Source: Rutidosis leptorrhynchoides (lineage: Eukaryota; Streptophyta; Magnoliopsida; Asterales; Asteraceae). From it: a stretch of DNA of 64,000 nt. Positions within the stretch are counted from its first letter, which is position 1. Every line of letters begins with the position of its first letter. The stretch covers positions 629,641,501-629,705,500 of the forward strand of contig NC_092335.1 in NCBI RefSeq assembly GCF_046630445.1, given 5' to 3'. The position numbers and the translations under genes are program-made. Under the pieces are notes generated by a model. It ran no database searches, was not told where the DNA came from, and saw nothing but the letters and a program-made list of their open reading frames with translations. Positions 22,084 to 33,950 of the stretch are shown in pieces.

Positions 22084-24352
22084 CTATTTTAGATGAGAAT
22101 CACTTTGATCAGATAATGAATCTGGAATGATAAGAGGCAACTTATCTATGTACATGAACAGCCTCTTTTTGTTTTCTTTTGTGATGACATTCATGTCAAC
22201 AATTTCACCTGCTTCGATGCACATCCAGAGGTCGTCTACGTTTAATTCTTTCAGGCTATCCCTACAAAATGGGCAAGATCGCGATCGTCCATGCCTAAAA
22301 ACAACAAGTTTTACCCATAATTTAGTTATCGTATCATGAAAACTTTAATTCAAAACTAATGGCTAGATTTTCATTTTGGAAATGCTTATATAAGTATAGT
22401 AGCTTGATGTCACGGTAACTGATTTTGAACATTGGGATAAACATATTCCAACCCGACCAGACCAGACCAGACCATTTGACTCATTTGAAAGACAACCCGT
22501 TTCGACCCAAACCCATTTGATACTTAACCCGACACAACCCGTTTGCCAGGTATATTATCATTCATAGTTACTTGATCCTATCAGATAATGAAATGAAAGG
22601 GAGAATCGAAGAACGTGACTCAGGTTTGATTCTCACCAAGGGTTTTACTTCACTCGAAATATGTGGCCCGGATTCGAGTTGAATAGGTTTCCCTCACAAG
22701 TGTTAAAGGATATGATGCAGTGGTGGGTACTCCACATAGTGTGGACCCCAGTCAGTGACCCCCTAACATGATGGTCTAAAAAAATAATGAAATGAAAGAG
22801 AGAGAAGGTTTACCAATCTCGGAAGCATTTTAAGCATAAAGAATGGCTACAATTCGGCAACACTACTTTGCTATTTGTTTCCATGCAAATCCCGCATTCG
22901 GTTTCTCTCTCAACATCAATGTCCGAAAACTTCCCCTTATCAACACCTTCATTGCGTGAATATCTTTTCGAGCATATTTCTTTTTGTTTCCTCTCTTCCA
23001 AATCCGTTATCCCACTTTGAAGTTGCAATATAGATGGAAATATAACATCTGCTCATCATGTAAAATTCACATTTAGCACCATTTAATTTAATCATTCATA
23101 AATTAAAAAAAATAATAATAATAATAATAATTGAACTTTTAGAATTTCACCCACCGTAATATTGTTTGATGCTAGCTTTCCTTTCTTGAACACACATAGT
23201 AGTTTTGCCATCAGCAAATGTCTGTTTATAGGCAAACATTTTACAGCAGATTAGCCAAAACATAATTAATCTAAAAGGACAAAACAGTAATTTGGTAAAC
23301 GGTTAGGTTGAAATGTACCAAATAAATGAAAATCCGAAGTAACCCAAAAGCTCCTGCGATTTTACAATCCGTCCATGGAAACAGAAACGAAAACAAATCG
23401 ACAGCTGGACTAAAAGAAAGTCTCATCTGTAGACAAGCTCCATCGTTATCACGAGCAGAACTTAAAGCCCTGTAATAAATAAAAAAAGTTCAAATCAAAA
23501 ACAAAAATCAACAAATACATCAATCGATCTCAAATTCTTAACATATAATCAATGCAATCACAATTCTGAATTAGAATGCTATCAAACGAATTGAGAAGCT
23601 TCAAATACACAAATTTTTGGAACATATAAGATATGACTATCTCTATATATGACCCATTGACACACTAGTCATTTTCCTTACGTGGCCCATTTCATGAAAA
23701 CAATGGAACCCATCAAAACAAGGTATGATTAACTATCAACTTTAACTTAATAGTAACATTACACGACCAAAACAAGGTATGGCAACAAATCTTGTCTTGA
23801 GGTGGTCAAGGAAACGGTTAGAAACGGTCCATTAGGCCGCGTAGAAACGGTCAAGAGATATGAGTAAAAATATTAACCGGGCCATTTACCCGTTTTCATA
23901 CACGCTCTAAGCCAGGATACACGTCCAAATTGGGTTTTGAAACCCAACTGAAGTCTAGCAAGGTGACATTTTGTGCCCAAAATTCACTTTATACGAACAA
24001 CACTTCACTAAAGACTTGATATTTTACCAACCAAATTCATTTACTATGAAACCCTAAAAATTCCTAATTCATGAAACTCAAATCATTTTAAACATCTAAA
24101 TATTCAATATCAAACTGTCATATCCCCAAATCATGTGCATAGTCATATAAATTAAACACAATTTCTCAAAACCCACTTCATAGATATACAATAAACACCC
24201 GATTCAAAACATTAAAGCAACAAGTCACAACTTTTGAAATAAAATTATACATGGAGAAAGATTTACATATATACTTACAGAGTATTGGTATGTTGAATAT
24301 CAGCTTCAAGAGCTTTGAGTGAGTCCTTAAATGTTTTACCCATCACCATCAT
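22084..24352 (-). CDS. RING-type E3 ubiquitin ligase, five exons
   Basis: Exons on the minus strand: 24352-24279, 23469-23319, 23221-23155, 23048-22814 and 22294-22084, 738 bases, 245 residues. All four introns have GT-AG ends and the joins keep frame. The start is the first of three close Met codons (MMVMGKTFKDSL). The RING finger (about residues 149-187) reads CGIC, 11 residues, CSH, SLC, LKC and finally CPFC, a full C3HC4 zinc set. It is preceded by a conserved plant segment (MRLSFSPA; WTDCKIAGAFGLLRI; DGKTTMCVQERKASI). The layout resembles Arabidopsis RING proteins of the At1g24440 type as I recall them. Presumed role: ubiquitin transfer in the cytosol; substrates unknown. Looks intact. 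Confidence 0.9.
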
Positions 24353-25202
24353 TCAATTCAAATACACAACATCAAATTAAACTCTCATCAAAAGTAATTA
24401 ACAAAAACCCTAATCAAAATTTGCAAACTTTTTGCCACAATCACAAGTGCTGACTTTTAGGTCACTCTACAAGTGAAGATATATTATCCACAGAAGAACG
24501 GTGAGTTGATTTTAATTGTTTATTGTTTTTGAAATTGAAATGATATGGGAGTTGGGTTTTAATATAATTTATGCAGGTGCAACCGATAATTTAAAATTGT
24601 TTTGATTTTAATTATAAAGATTTGTGTTTATCCATTACAGGAACACAAACAAATATCTAATCCGGATACAAGTCGCCGGTTGTGTGGGTTCACGGTTTTT
24701 CGGAATCATAAAGAAAATTGGAATTTAGTAAAATGTTACACTTCATACCCTTTAGAAGTTGAAAATTTGACTTTTAAGACAAAAATTTAAGATGTAAAAA
24801 TTTGAGTGTCGTGATTTTTTAACATACCACACAATTTTTCTATTAAGATTATTTAAAGAGAGTGAATTTTTTATTTAAACCGCCCCCGTGTGAAGTCAGC
24901 GGGTTCTAAATCTCTCACGATAATAAAAGTGATTAATCATCTTAAGGAAATCCATATCATTTACAATCTATCTGAATTATCTCCATTACACTCAACTCCC
25001 CCGTCTCTATTACTATCGATAAATTAATCTGACTATTATATGAGTGTTGTGGTCTTAAATGTTCTTGATCAAGCAAAATTGAACCAGTCAAAATGAAACA
25101 ACATATTTCATCGTATTCTTAAACAGGCTCTATCACGATATAACATATCTCGTAAATAATTTAGGGATACGATCAAAGACTAAAATCACTATCAAGTCTA
25201 AA
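24353..25202. other. Upstream region of the RING gene and unassigned sequence
   Basis: AT-rich, with no convincing exon or repeat. The promoter of the RING gene should lie in the first few hundred bases. Confidence 0.4.
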
Positions 25203-25328
25203 TAATATTGAACGAAATGTAGATACAAAGTATTATTGATATTGAATGCCCTACATCCATGACTTTAAATAAGCTGCATGACTCAAAACCTAAAGGGCTA
25301 GAAATACGAAGTGGCACAAGAGTCCAAG
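25203..25328. repeat. Left direct repeat flanking the copia fragment
   Basis: Shares TATTATTGATATTGAATGCC and, about 50 bases on, ACTCAAAACCTAAAGGGCT plus AGAAATACGAAGTGG with 26372-26510. The copies have diverged by several changes. Confidence 0.7.
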
Positions 25329-26340
25329 TACCATTTTTAATCAATGCATTATATTCTTCGGTCATAACGTGGTGCCAATTAGGGTCGTTAAGGGCTTGAG
25401 AATAGTTCTTGGGTGTAGGAGAGGGAGCTGAAACGAAAATATTGAGGCGTTTGACAGTTTAGTGGTGCTAACTCGATGACGAGTGATCATAGGATGAGTG
25501 GAAGTAGTGTGTTGAGCTGCAGGAGTTGGTGGAGGTTTATTTTGAGGAAGTGGTGATTGATTTTGAGGAGGTGGTGGTTGATTTTGAGTAGGAGGTGGTG
25601 GATCGGCTAGAGGAGTAGGGGGTTTTCGGGGGAAGGTGTGGGAGCATCGGAAGGTCACTAGAGAATAGATTATGAGGAGGGTCAATAAAATCGTAAGTGA
25701 ATGGAGGGGAGGTAGTAGTGGAACTATAGGGAAAAGAAGTCTCGTCAAACGTAACGTGGCGAGAAAGGATGATTTTGTCAGTGGAGAGATCGAGGCAGCG
25801 GTATCCACAATGGTTAGATGGGTACCCGAGGAAAATGCAAGGGGTTGAGCGGGCAGCGAGTTTATTGGTTGTGTTTAGGTGATGGTATCAGAGGCATCCG
25901 AAGAAGCGAAGAGTAAAGTAATTGGGTGGATAGTTGTACAGTCGGGTGTGAGGGATCTTATGATTGATGCGGAGGACATAAGAAGATTTAAGAGATATGT
26001 GGCCATGTGAAGGGCCTCTATCCAAAAGGTAGGTGGAAGATGAGCCTGAAAGAGGAGAGTGCAGATAAGGTTATTGATAGTGCGAATCATTCGTTCAGAT
26101 TTATCGTTTTGCTGAGACGTTTTTGGACAAGAGAAGTGAATATGAATACCAATGTTTTGGAACAGTTGATGTATACATTTGTTATCAAATTCTCCGTCGT
26201 GATCACATTGAAAAGCTTTAATTTTCGAATTAAAGTGAGATTTAACGTATGTGCGAAATTGAGTAAAGATATTAAATACGTCAGATTTGTTGCGCAAGGG
26301 AAAGACCCGTAAATAATGAGAATAATGATCCAAAAAGATA
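25329..26340 (-). mobile_element. Ty1/copia fragment (integrase to start of RT), fossil
   Basis: Minus-strand frames carry the copia integrase core (MDHYSHYLRVFPLRNKSDVF; later FWIEALHMATYLLN near 25985) and, near 25330-25390, the opening of the copia reverse transcriptase region (WHHVMTEEYNALIKNGTW). gag, protease and most of RT are absent. The fragment is broken and old, flanked by direct repeats at 25203 and 26372. Confidence 0.8.
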
Positions 26341-26371
26341 ACATAATATTATTGAATGCCATATTGAACGA

Positions 26372-26510
26372 GATATAGATATAGAGTATTATTGATATTG
26401 AATGCCCCGTAACAAACTACAGCCATGACATAAAATAAGTTGCAGGACTCAAAACCTAAAGGGCTAGAAATACGAAGTGGGCCCTTATAGAACACGAGCC
26501 AATCTAAACA
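26372..26510. repeat. Right direct repeat flanking the copia fragment
   Basis: Partner of 25203-25328. It has an extra CGTAACAAACTACAG segment that the left copy lacks. Confidence 0.7.
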
Positions 26511-27725
26511 TAGACTTATATAAAAGCTATTGTCTAACAAATAAATCAAAAATTACTTTTTAAGAGAATAACTTCGGAATGTGTTTTATTTACTGACTAA
26601 ACCACCTATTGAAATCAATAACTAACCCACTTGAATATGAACTTGAACAAATTATGCTCCAATCAATTGCTTATATCGTATTTGATTCGAAGACACACTT
26701 TTGTTAATCCTTGAATTTAGCTAAGTCATAAATTTGAGATGATGATAACTTTGTTACATTTTTTATGTTTAATCTTCAAAACCGTAAAACATCTCTAGAA
26801 TTCGTATGGTTATACAGAGTGGTTGATCTAGAATCGTAGTGGTATCACTAGTTAAAAATTAAAAAAATGCACTATCAAATGATGTCGCTTAAAAACATTT
26901 ACACTATTCAATGATTGCACTAGTTAAAAGCTTAATTTTTTTGTACTAAATTACCTATTTCAGTAGTACCATGTGCTATCACTCAGTACATAATAGTACC
27001 GCCTCAGTCTTATACCACTTTATTTAGGAAAGCTTTATCTAAATATTACTTTTTCATTTCATCTCCTTGAAATAGAGAAGAAATGTAGAGTTAGAAAATT
27101 AAAAATTATAACTAAAAAGAAAGAATTTTAAGTTGTATTTTTGTTAAAAGATGCATTTGAATGTGTGTTCAAGGTTTGTTGTATTTAATGGATTCTATAA
27201 AGATCTTTTAATGATTTAATGATTAACATGTACGAAGTTATTCATATGAACTTCACATAATAATCTAAAATGAAACCAAAACGTTCGTTGTAAAATTGTA
27301 ATTATTATTATTATTATTCTATAAATAAGAAAGTTTGCTTGTTTTTCTTGAAAAAAAAAGGAAAAAAAAACCAAAACCTTCATATGAAGTAAGTACACAA
27401 CTCAATAGTATAGGGGCTGAAAGTGGTGTTACAAAATGAAAATATTTTGTGGGAAATGTGGACCACACCACGAAGTTAAAGACGCCCATGGATTTGAATA
27501 AAATACAAGTTGGGCCCTCTAACATTTATTTACTACGAATACTAAATGTTATCCAAACGTTAATCGTGTCAACCGCACGTCGCTGTTGTCATTAGGAACA
27601 CTATAAATTTTAGTACTCGACATATTGTTTAATTGTTTATATGCTTGTTTAATTGTTTATATGCTTGTTTATTAAGCCATAATCATCATAATCATATATC
27701 TATAAATTTTAGTATTAAGAACATA
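26511..27725. other. Unassigned AT-rich sequence
   Basis: No gene seen. Contains a tandem TTTAATTGTTTATATGCTTG pair near 27630-27670, and a segment ending in TAATCATCATAATCATATAT that recurs at 27940-27995, so this stretch was partly duplicated around the Stowaway relic. Confidence 0.5.
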
Positions 27726-27928
27726 CACCCCGTGTCCTGTTTTAACTTTTCAAAATCAATATTCGCAACTTTGAACTTAAATATATTTATTTATAAAATA
27801 TAATATTTGATAAAAATTATAAGTGTCACGAACTATTATATAACCTATATATAGATATTCATGGTCAAAACTGAAAAGAATTGTCTTTGAAAAGTCAATA
27901 CATAACACTTATTATGAGACGGAGGGTG
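27726..27928. mobile_element. Stowaway-like MITE, diverged
   Basis: Ends CACCCCGTGTCCTGTTTTAA and the inverse of CACCCTCCGTCTCATAATAA, flanked by TA on both sides. About 200 bp. The termini resemble the Stowaway consensus seen intact at 45386 but have several mismatches. Confidence 0.6.
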
Positions 27929-28118
27929 TATTGTTTAGTTGTTTATATGCTTGTTTACTAAGCCATAATTATCATAATCATCATAATCATATATACAATA
28001 CAATAGATAATATCGAATAATTTATTCCAAGTCCAATCCAAATATGCATAATTCGAAACAACATACTACGTGAACCTAAAACACAAGAGATTACATTGTT
28101 AGTCTTTATGTTTGTTAA

Positions 28119-28315
28119 CAACAACAACAACAACAAAACCCAATACCATATAAGTGGTGTATGAGGAGGTGAGATGTAGACAATCATTCCCCTATACGAG
28201 AATAAAGTCAAGTCATTTCTCCACCTAGAGTGAAAACACTCTCAAAAGTAGAAAAAATCATCCCTCTCTCTATTCGACGGATAGAGAGATTGCTTCCGAG
28301 TGGACCTCCGGCCAA
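28119..28315 (-). mobile_element. Au-like SINE with perfect 13-bp target duplication
   Basis: On the plus strand it begins with AAC repeats (a GTT tail on the minus strand) followed by AACCCAATACCATATAAGTG and GAGGTGAGATGTAGACAA, the conserved 3' part of plant Au SINEs. TTATGTTTGTTAA flanks both ends (28106-28118 and 28316-28328) without mismatch, so the insertion is fairly recent. The head differs from the Au consensus I remember by an insertion-like segment near 28205-28260. Confidence 0.75.
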
Positions 28316-28328
28316 TTATGTTTGTTAA

Positions 28329-29339
28329 GTGATGGGTAAATGTAACAATTTATTTATTCGTTAACAGTGTATGAATAAATAAAATTACCACACATAAGTT
28401 GAAAAAATAGTTAATAATAAGTTTGAAAAGCTGAGGATTTAAATTGAAAAACAATTATTTGAAGTTTTTTATTTTTATTTTTTTTATCAAGATATGCCTT
28501 ATTCAATCAGTAAATTTAATAAATAGAAACAAATACTATTTGATCTTTTAAATGTCATATTATTAAATCTATTATTCGTAAATAAACGGGACCATAGTGT
28601 CGAGTATTGTACGGAGACAATCTCTTAGCTCGAGTATTTGTTTCACCGTTAGTCCTCGATGTTAATGAACGTGAATTTTGTTTGTCATCCAATGTTGCTT
28701 GTGTTAAACACGGGAGTATTTTGGTTCATCATTAATCTGTAAGTTAGCTGACATTACCTAATATAATGAACAACAGTAACACTTTCTAGGACTAGACACT
28801 ATTGTAGAAACAGAAACACTATTAGCAAAATACTCGTTCAAGAGATTCGGAGTGTAATATACAACTATGAGATGAGATATGAGATTTGTTGATTGATCAA
28901 CCTCTATGACTGTATTAGACGTGCGTTCTTTTCTTTTTTCTCACTTTATCAAAAAAGAAAATGCCACATTTCAATTTGTTATATAAAATTTTAAAGGATT
29001 ATTTTCTGTTCAAGTTATTTGTAAGGACATATATTATAACCTCGTATTATAATGTATGCAGCCAAGCAGAATTACTCTGTAACCGTTCACAACGATTCTT
29101 TTGCCACTATAAAATTTAAAAACTAATATTTGGACACGGATATAAGTTTTTCCTTGTAGTGGTTGCGTTTTACTTGTTTTCATAATTATATGATTATTCT
29201 TGCTTTTTTTTTTTTTCTTGTGGTTCGGATATTAATAATTTAACATTTTAGCTATCTTTGGTTAGTTTTATTTGTTATATTGTATAAAATGGCCAAAAAA
29301 AATTCAAAGTCTATCCTAATTTTTGTAAGGAATTATTTA
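28329..29339. other. Unassigned AT-rich sequence
   Basis: No exon, RNA gene or clear repeat recognised. Confidence 0.5.
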
Positions 29340-31730
29340 TTGTTAAAATTAATTGTTTGACTCATATTTGACTAGAGGGGGACATATTTTTGTAAAAAAC
29401 TTAAGTGGGGGAGGGTAAAAGGGTAATTATACATATAGCAAGCCTCTAGATGAGTCTAAACACTCTCATTTTCTCATTAGAGTAGGAATATTAGTGTGTG
29501 TGTGGGTGTTCTTGAGGGTGACAAATTTGAGAGAGAGCAAGCTCAAGATCCTTGAAGTCCTTTCATACAATTGAGTTTTTGGGTAGAATCAACCTTGCTA
29601 ATACTTGCTAGCACCATTAGAAGTCTTGTTTCTTCCATCTTCTTCATCTTCTTCATCTTCATTGAATTAATTTGGGGTTTGAAATCCTAACTTGAGGTAT
29701 GGTTAAATTATACTTTGTGGTTGATTTTGTGGTTAAATTATACTTTGTGGTTGATTTTTGACTATGTTTGAACTATAAATATTTTATATGTATAAGTTAA
29801 AGATTTAATATTAGATTTTGAGTAAAGAAGACTTATAATTATAAGTCTTGTGTTTTATAACATGGTGTCAAAATGGGTTTTATGGGTCATGTAAGTTTAA
29901 AGGTAATGTGACGATCGCTCCAAATTCATATGGACGAATACGTCATTCATCGATTTCATTGCGAGGTATTTGACCTCTATATGATACATTTTATAAACAT
30001 TGTATTCTTTTGAAAAGGTATACCATAAATGAATACTTAAATTCAAGGTTTTCGACATCTGATGATTTCTACATATAGACAATCACCGTAAATAATAGTT
30101 TACAATAATACATCTGTTGACAATGCAGTCAAAATAGATACATGGTGATGATTTTGTGAATGCAACGTTTTCTCGAATAAAGCATGTATGACTCCATGCA
30201 CATAGCTTGTCTAACATATAAGCAAACAGCGGAAGACTTCTAGGGAACCTGAGAATAAACATGCTTTCAAGTGTCAACACAAAGGTTGGTGAGTTCATAG
30301 TTTTAATATTTCGCATAATCTGTATATAAAGGTGGATCACAAGATTTCAGTTGTTTCATCCAGAAACGTTTATCAAAATATTCTACGAAGTTGAGCACCC
30401 TGGTAACTAAACTTTAACGTTAAAATAAGTACCCCTGTTTTAACTTACATGCAATGAACATGTACAATACACGCAATCCAACGTGTACTAAACTCAAATA
30501 GCATACGTCTGTTTTATAGTTCAGGCTAGGGTTTCTATACCTGGAACAGACGGGGATGTCAAGCCCTATAGATCCATATATAACTACTCGCGCCCACCAG
30601 TTCTTATAACCGGCAGTTACTAGTTACCAAAGCTAAGGGATTTTCGGTTCAAACTCAGTGCAGAATTTAGTATGTACTTGTATCCATTGCGTTTAAAATA
30701 AAGTGCATGTATTCTCAGCCCAAAAATATAGATTGCAAAAGCAATTAAAAAGGGATCTATGAAACTCACCTTAGCAGCACATAAAGTCGTTCACCGAAAT
30801 GTGACCGAAACTCGGATTACCAATTAACCGTAGATCTCAACCTAGAGAACATATGTTGGTCAATAAATGTCTATCAAGCTAGGCCAGGTCATAGTGTATC
30901 ACAATCCTAATACTCGAGATCGACAAAAGTTATCAAAAGTCATTTCAAAAAGTCAATCTGACTCAATACTATAGTTGAATGATCATGGCAATCGAAACAT
31001 TTTAACATTTCACATATTTTCCCAATTCTTGTAAAATTAAACTATAGTTTTTATAAGGCTTTAAAATATGATAAAACAACCAATTTTGACAATTGCTCAA
31101 CAAGATGAGACGTGCCTTATATAGAAATTCATTTACTCGATTAGTAATATTTGAAAATCCACTTTATCAATCTTATAAACAAGTTGTTTAAATCTTAATT
31201 GCAGATTCAAAATCAATTTCAATTAACGTCAATCATAATTCAGTTGACCATATCTTTTAATTCGTTCATCGAAATTACGCGATTTCTAAATGAAAAGTTA
31301 TTGATTTTTCGCCAGCTTTCCAATAACATGCATATCATATACTCTTTATCAGTTGTATATGTATTAAATTCATGATTAGTCATAAACTATCTAACGACGA
31401 AATTTAGCATACAAACATGCATAAATATATATACTCGAGCACTAAACATGTATACACTATTAATATATAAAAGATAAGATATGAATGCTCACGTATCAAT
31501 ATTGTGATTCAATATTGCAGGAAAGTGCGTAGATTCAACAGAGATGATAAACACTAGGTTTGACTTGCGAACAATACCCATGAACATTATCCATAACCTC
31601 CATAGCTATAACCCATAGTTTTCTTAGCTCTATTCCGCTCAAAAACCCATTTTGAAAGTGACACGCTCATGACCTCGTCGTAGTATTTTATGTATAATAA
31701 TACTAATAATAATATTACTTATAGTGATAA

Positions 31731-31759
31731 TAATAAGATTAATAATAATAATAATAATC

Positions 31760-31832
<73 letters not shown>
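31731..31832. repeat. AAT microsatellite
   Basis: Long AAT run in the solo LTR. It creates a meaningless poly-Asn/poly-Ile frame. Confidence 0.95.
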
Positions 31833-31835
<3 letters not shown>

Positions 31836-31931
31836 TATGTATATAAGTTATACGGAGTGTAAGATGAGAGAAATGTGAATCACAAAAACTGAATTCGATC
31901 GCTTTATAAAGACTTGGCCTCACCCCCTACA

Positions 31932-31981
31932 CCATGCGATCGCATGGGTCAGAAGGGTAATGGCCATGCGATCGCATGGCC
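31932..31981. repeat. Two perfect palindromes, CATGCGATCGCATG core
   Basis: CCATGCGATCGCATGG at 31932-31947 and GGCCATGCGATCGCATGGCC at 31962-31981, with centres about 32 bases apart, inside the solo LTR. Both are perfect; the second is 20 bases. Confidence 0.95.
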
Positions 31982-33093
31982 CTGATGTCCAGCTCATAAT
32001 CCTTTGTTTTGTAGTTCGTCGACATATTTAAGTATAATATGTATAATTTATATAATTTAAATTAATTAATTATATAATATATTATATTCTCTTGCCTAGT
32101 TGACTTGAAATTTTTGTTCCGATAAATCATACATCGTCACTCGACATATGTCCATGTTCTGATTTTTCGAACGTCCCTTCGTACACTGAGAAAACTTGCA
32201 CTTTACCTTTCGTGACTCGTGCATTTGTCAAAATATAGACTTAAATTATCCATAAATTATACCACTCGAAATATAACTTATACATTTGAGTGTTTTGGTC
32301 ATTTACTTCTATAAATCATCTTCTCGTTATTTATCAAGATATATTTAATAATATAGTTCTAAATCAAAACGTTTTATAACCAAGTTAATATATATTCAAT
32401 ATTCATAAACACGTTTTAAATACACGTCACAAGTTATTTATACAATTAATATTCCAACTTATCATATATATTCAAATAGATATTTAAACCAATAAGTTTA
32501 ATGCACAGTATCATACAATTAATACTTTGTTACGCTTTCAAGTTATAGTGTATGTATCTATTTACATATAATTGTTCGCGAATCGTCGAGAACAGTCGAA
32601 GGGTATTTGAATAGTTCAAAAATTTTGAGATTCAACTTTACAGACTTTGCTTATCGTGTCAGAAACGTTAATCATACAAAGATTAAGTTTAAATTTGGTC
32701 AGAAATTTCTGGGTCATCACAGGTAAGTTTAAGATGAATTGAAAAGACTTATGGTTTTGTGAGTCTTGATAATTGGTAAAAAGATGTTAAAATGGGTTTA
32801 TGAATTAAAATGGTTAATTTTAGAGTAGTCGGTCTTGTTTGACCGAATATGAATGAATTGTGATATTTGTGTATGTATATGCTTATTATTAGGTGGAACT
32901 GTGCTTGATGACGGATACGTTGACTTCTTGACCGGAAGTGTTTGATAAATGGTTGTTGAATAGTTGCTTGAAACTTGTTTGTTGTGTAAATTGCTCGGAT
33001 TTGAGGTGAGTACAATGTATGTATATAATTTGGTAAATTTGATTGTTTATTTGCGGATTGTGTGTTATTGTTGTTGATTGTTGAAACTTTACT

Positions 33094-33305
33094 TTTACAT
33101 CGGGGAGATGTACTTGACATCGGGGAGATGTCCACTTTGACATTGAGGAGATGTCCACTTTTACATCAGAAAGATGTACTTGACATCGGGGAGATGTCCA
33201 ATTTGACATCCCGGAGATGTTCATTTTTACATTGGGGAGATGTACTTGACATCGGGGAGATGTCCACTCTTACATCGAGGAGATGTACTTTACATCGGGG
33301 AGATG
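33094..33305 (+). repeat. Hairpin minisatellite ACATC-GGGGA-GATGT
   Basis: About ten units at roughly 20-24 base spacing. Each is built of ACATC, a 5-base purine loop, and GATGT, separated by TACTTG or CCACTTTT spacers. Arms are complementary in most units, and some units vary (for example ACATC-CCGGA-GATGT). Confidence 0.9.
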
Positions 33306-33819
33306 ACATGTATGCTTGTTGAATTGTGAACGCGGTTGTGTACTTATCGTTAAGTTTATCAATTATATATGCACATATTATATTCACTAAGCGTTTTCGC
33401 TTACTCCGTTGTTGTTTATTTTTTTATAGGTTTCAGATTGAGCAAGAATGGATATGATAGATGGTTAGTCGAATTATGCCTATAATGCTTTTGCGATGCG
33501 GTTAAGCTTGATTTGATGTAGCTGAGACTTGTTTGTGCTTATGCTAGATGCCTTGATATGTGCTTTGGGCGGGATAACGATATCCCGAGAATCATGCTTT
33601 GATATTTTGGTTGTCGTTTGTCAAACGGGTCGAAGTTTCCACCTAATGTTGTAACGGGTCGGTTAAATACCAAATATTATAAATTATGATGTAAACTTGT
33701 TGAAGGAGTAGGCTTAATTATATTTGAAATGAAATGTATTTTGGTTAGACGACATGTGACGAAATGTGTCTTTGGCAATGGGTCAAAAGTTTCACCTATA
33801 AGTTTTAATGAAGAAGGTG

Positions 33820-33882
33820 TCACCTAAAAGTTTAGTGTCACTTGGAAGTTTAGTGTCATCTGGAAGTTTAGTGTCATCTGGA
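33820..33882 (+). repeat. Short tandem repeat, about 19-base units
   Basis: Units of AGTTTAGTGTCATCTGGA (with CACTTGGA and CACCTAAA variants), three to four copies. Confidence 0.8.
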
Positions 33883-33950
33883 AATTATTTAAAAAAAAAA
33901 AAATTAAAAAAAATGTGTCGTTTTCCGAAAAATGGATCGAGGTCGTTTCA

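Larger units (their letters stand above)
29907..32721 (-). mobile_element. Tekay-like solo LTR (2815 bp) with TSD GGTAA
   Basis: On the minus strand it starts TGTGATGACCCAGAAATTTC, matching the LTR start at 6133, and ends GATCGTCACA. GGTAA stands at 29902-29906 and again at 32722-32726, a 5-bp target duplication. No internal region remains, so the element was reduced by recombination between its LTRs. Confidence 0.85.
29340..33950 (+). mobile_element. LTR-like relic split by a solo LTR
   Basis: The sequence on either side of the inserted solo LTR looks like one long LTR or LTR leader. A leader rich in CTTCATCTTCTTCATC ends in an intron-like AGGTATGGTT (29695). After the insertion come TTATTAGGTGG (near 32885) and TTTTATAGGTTTCAG (near 33423) intron-end-like signals and a hairpin minisatellite. 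It has no coding region. Limits are approximate and the family is unresolved. Confidence 0.4.

Noticed and set aside
31639-31923. Poly-Ile and poly-Asn reading frames
   Set aside because: They are translation of the AAT microsatellite.
33062-33387. Repetitive ORFs on both strands (DIGEMS / SPRCQ-like repeats)
   Set aside because: They come from the hairpin minisatellite. A unit length divisible by three keeps frames open by chance.
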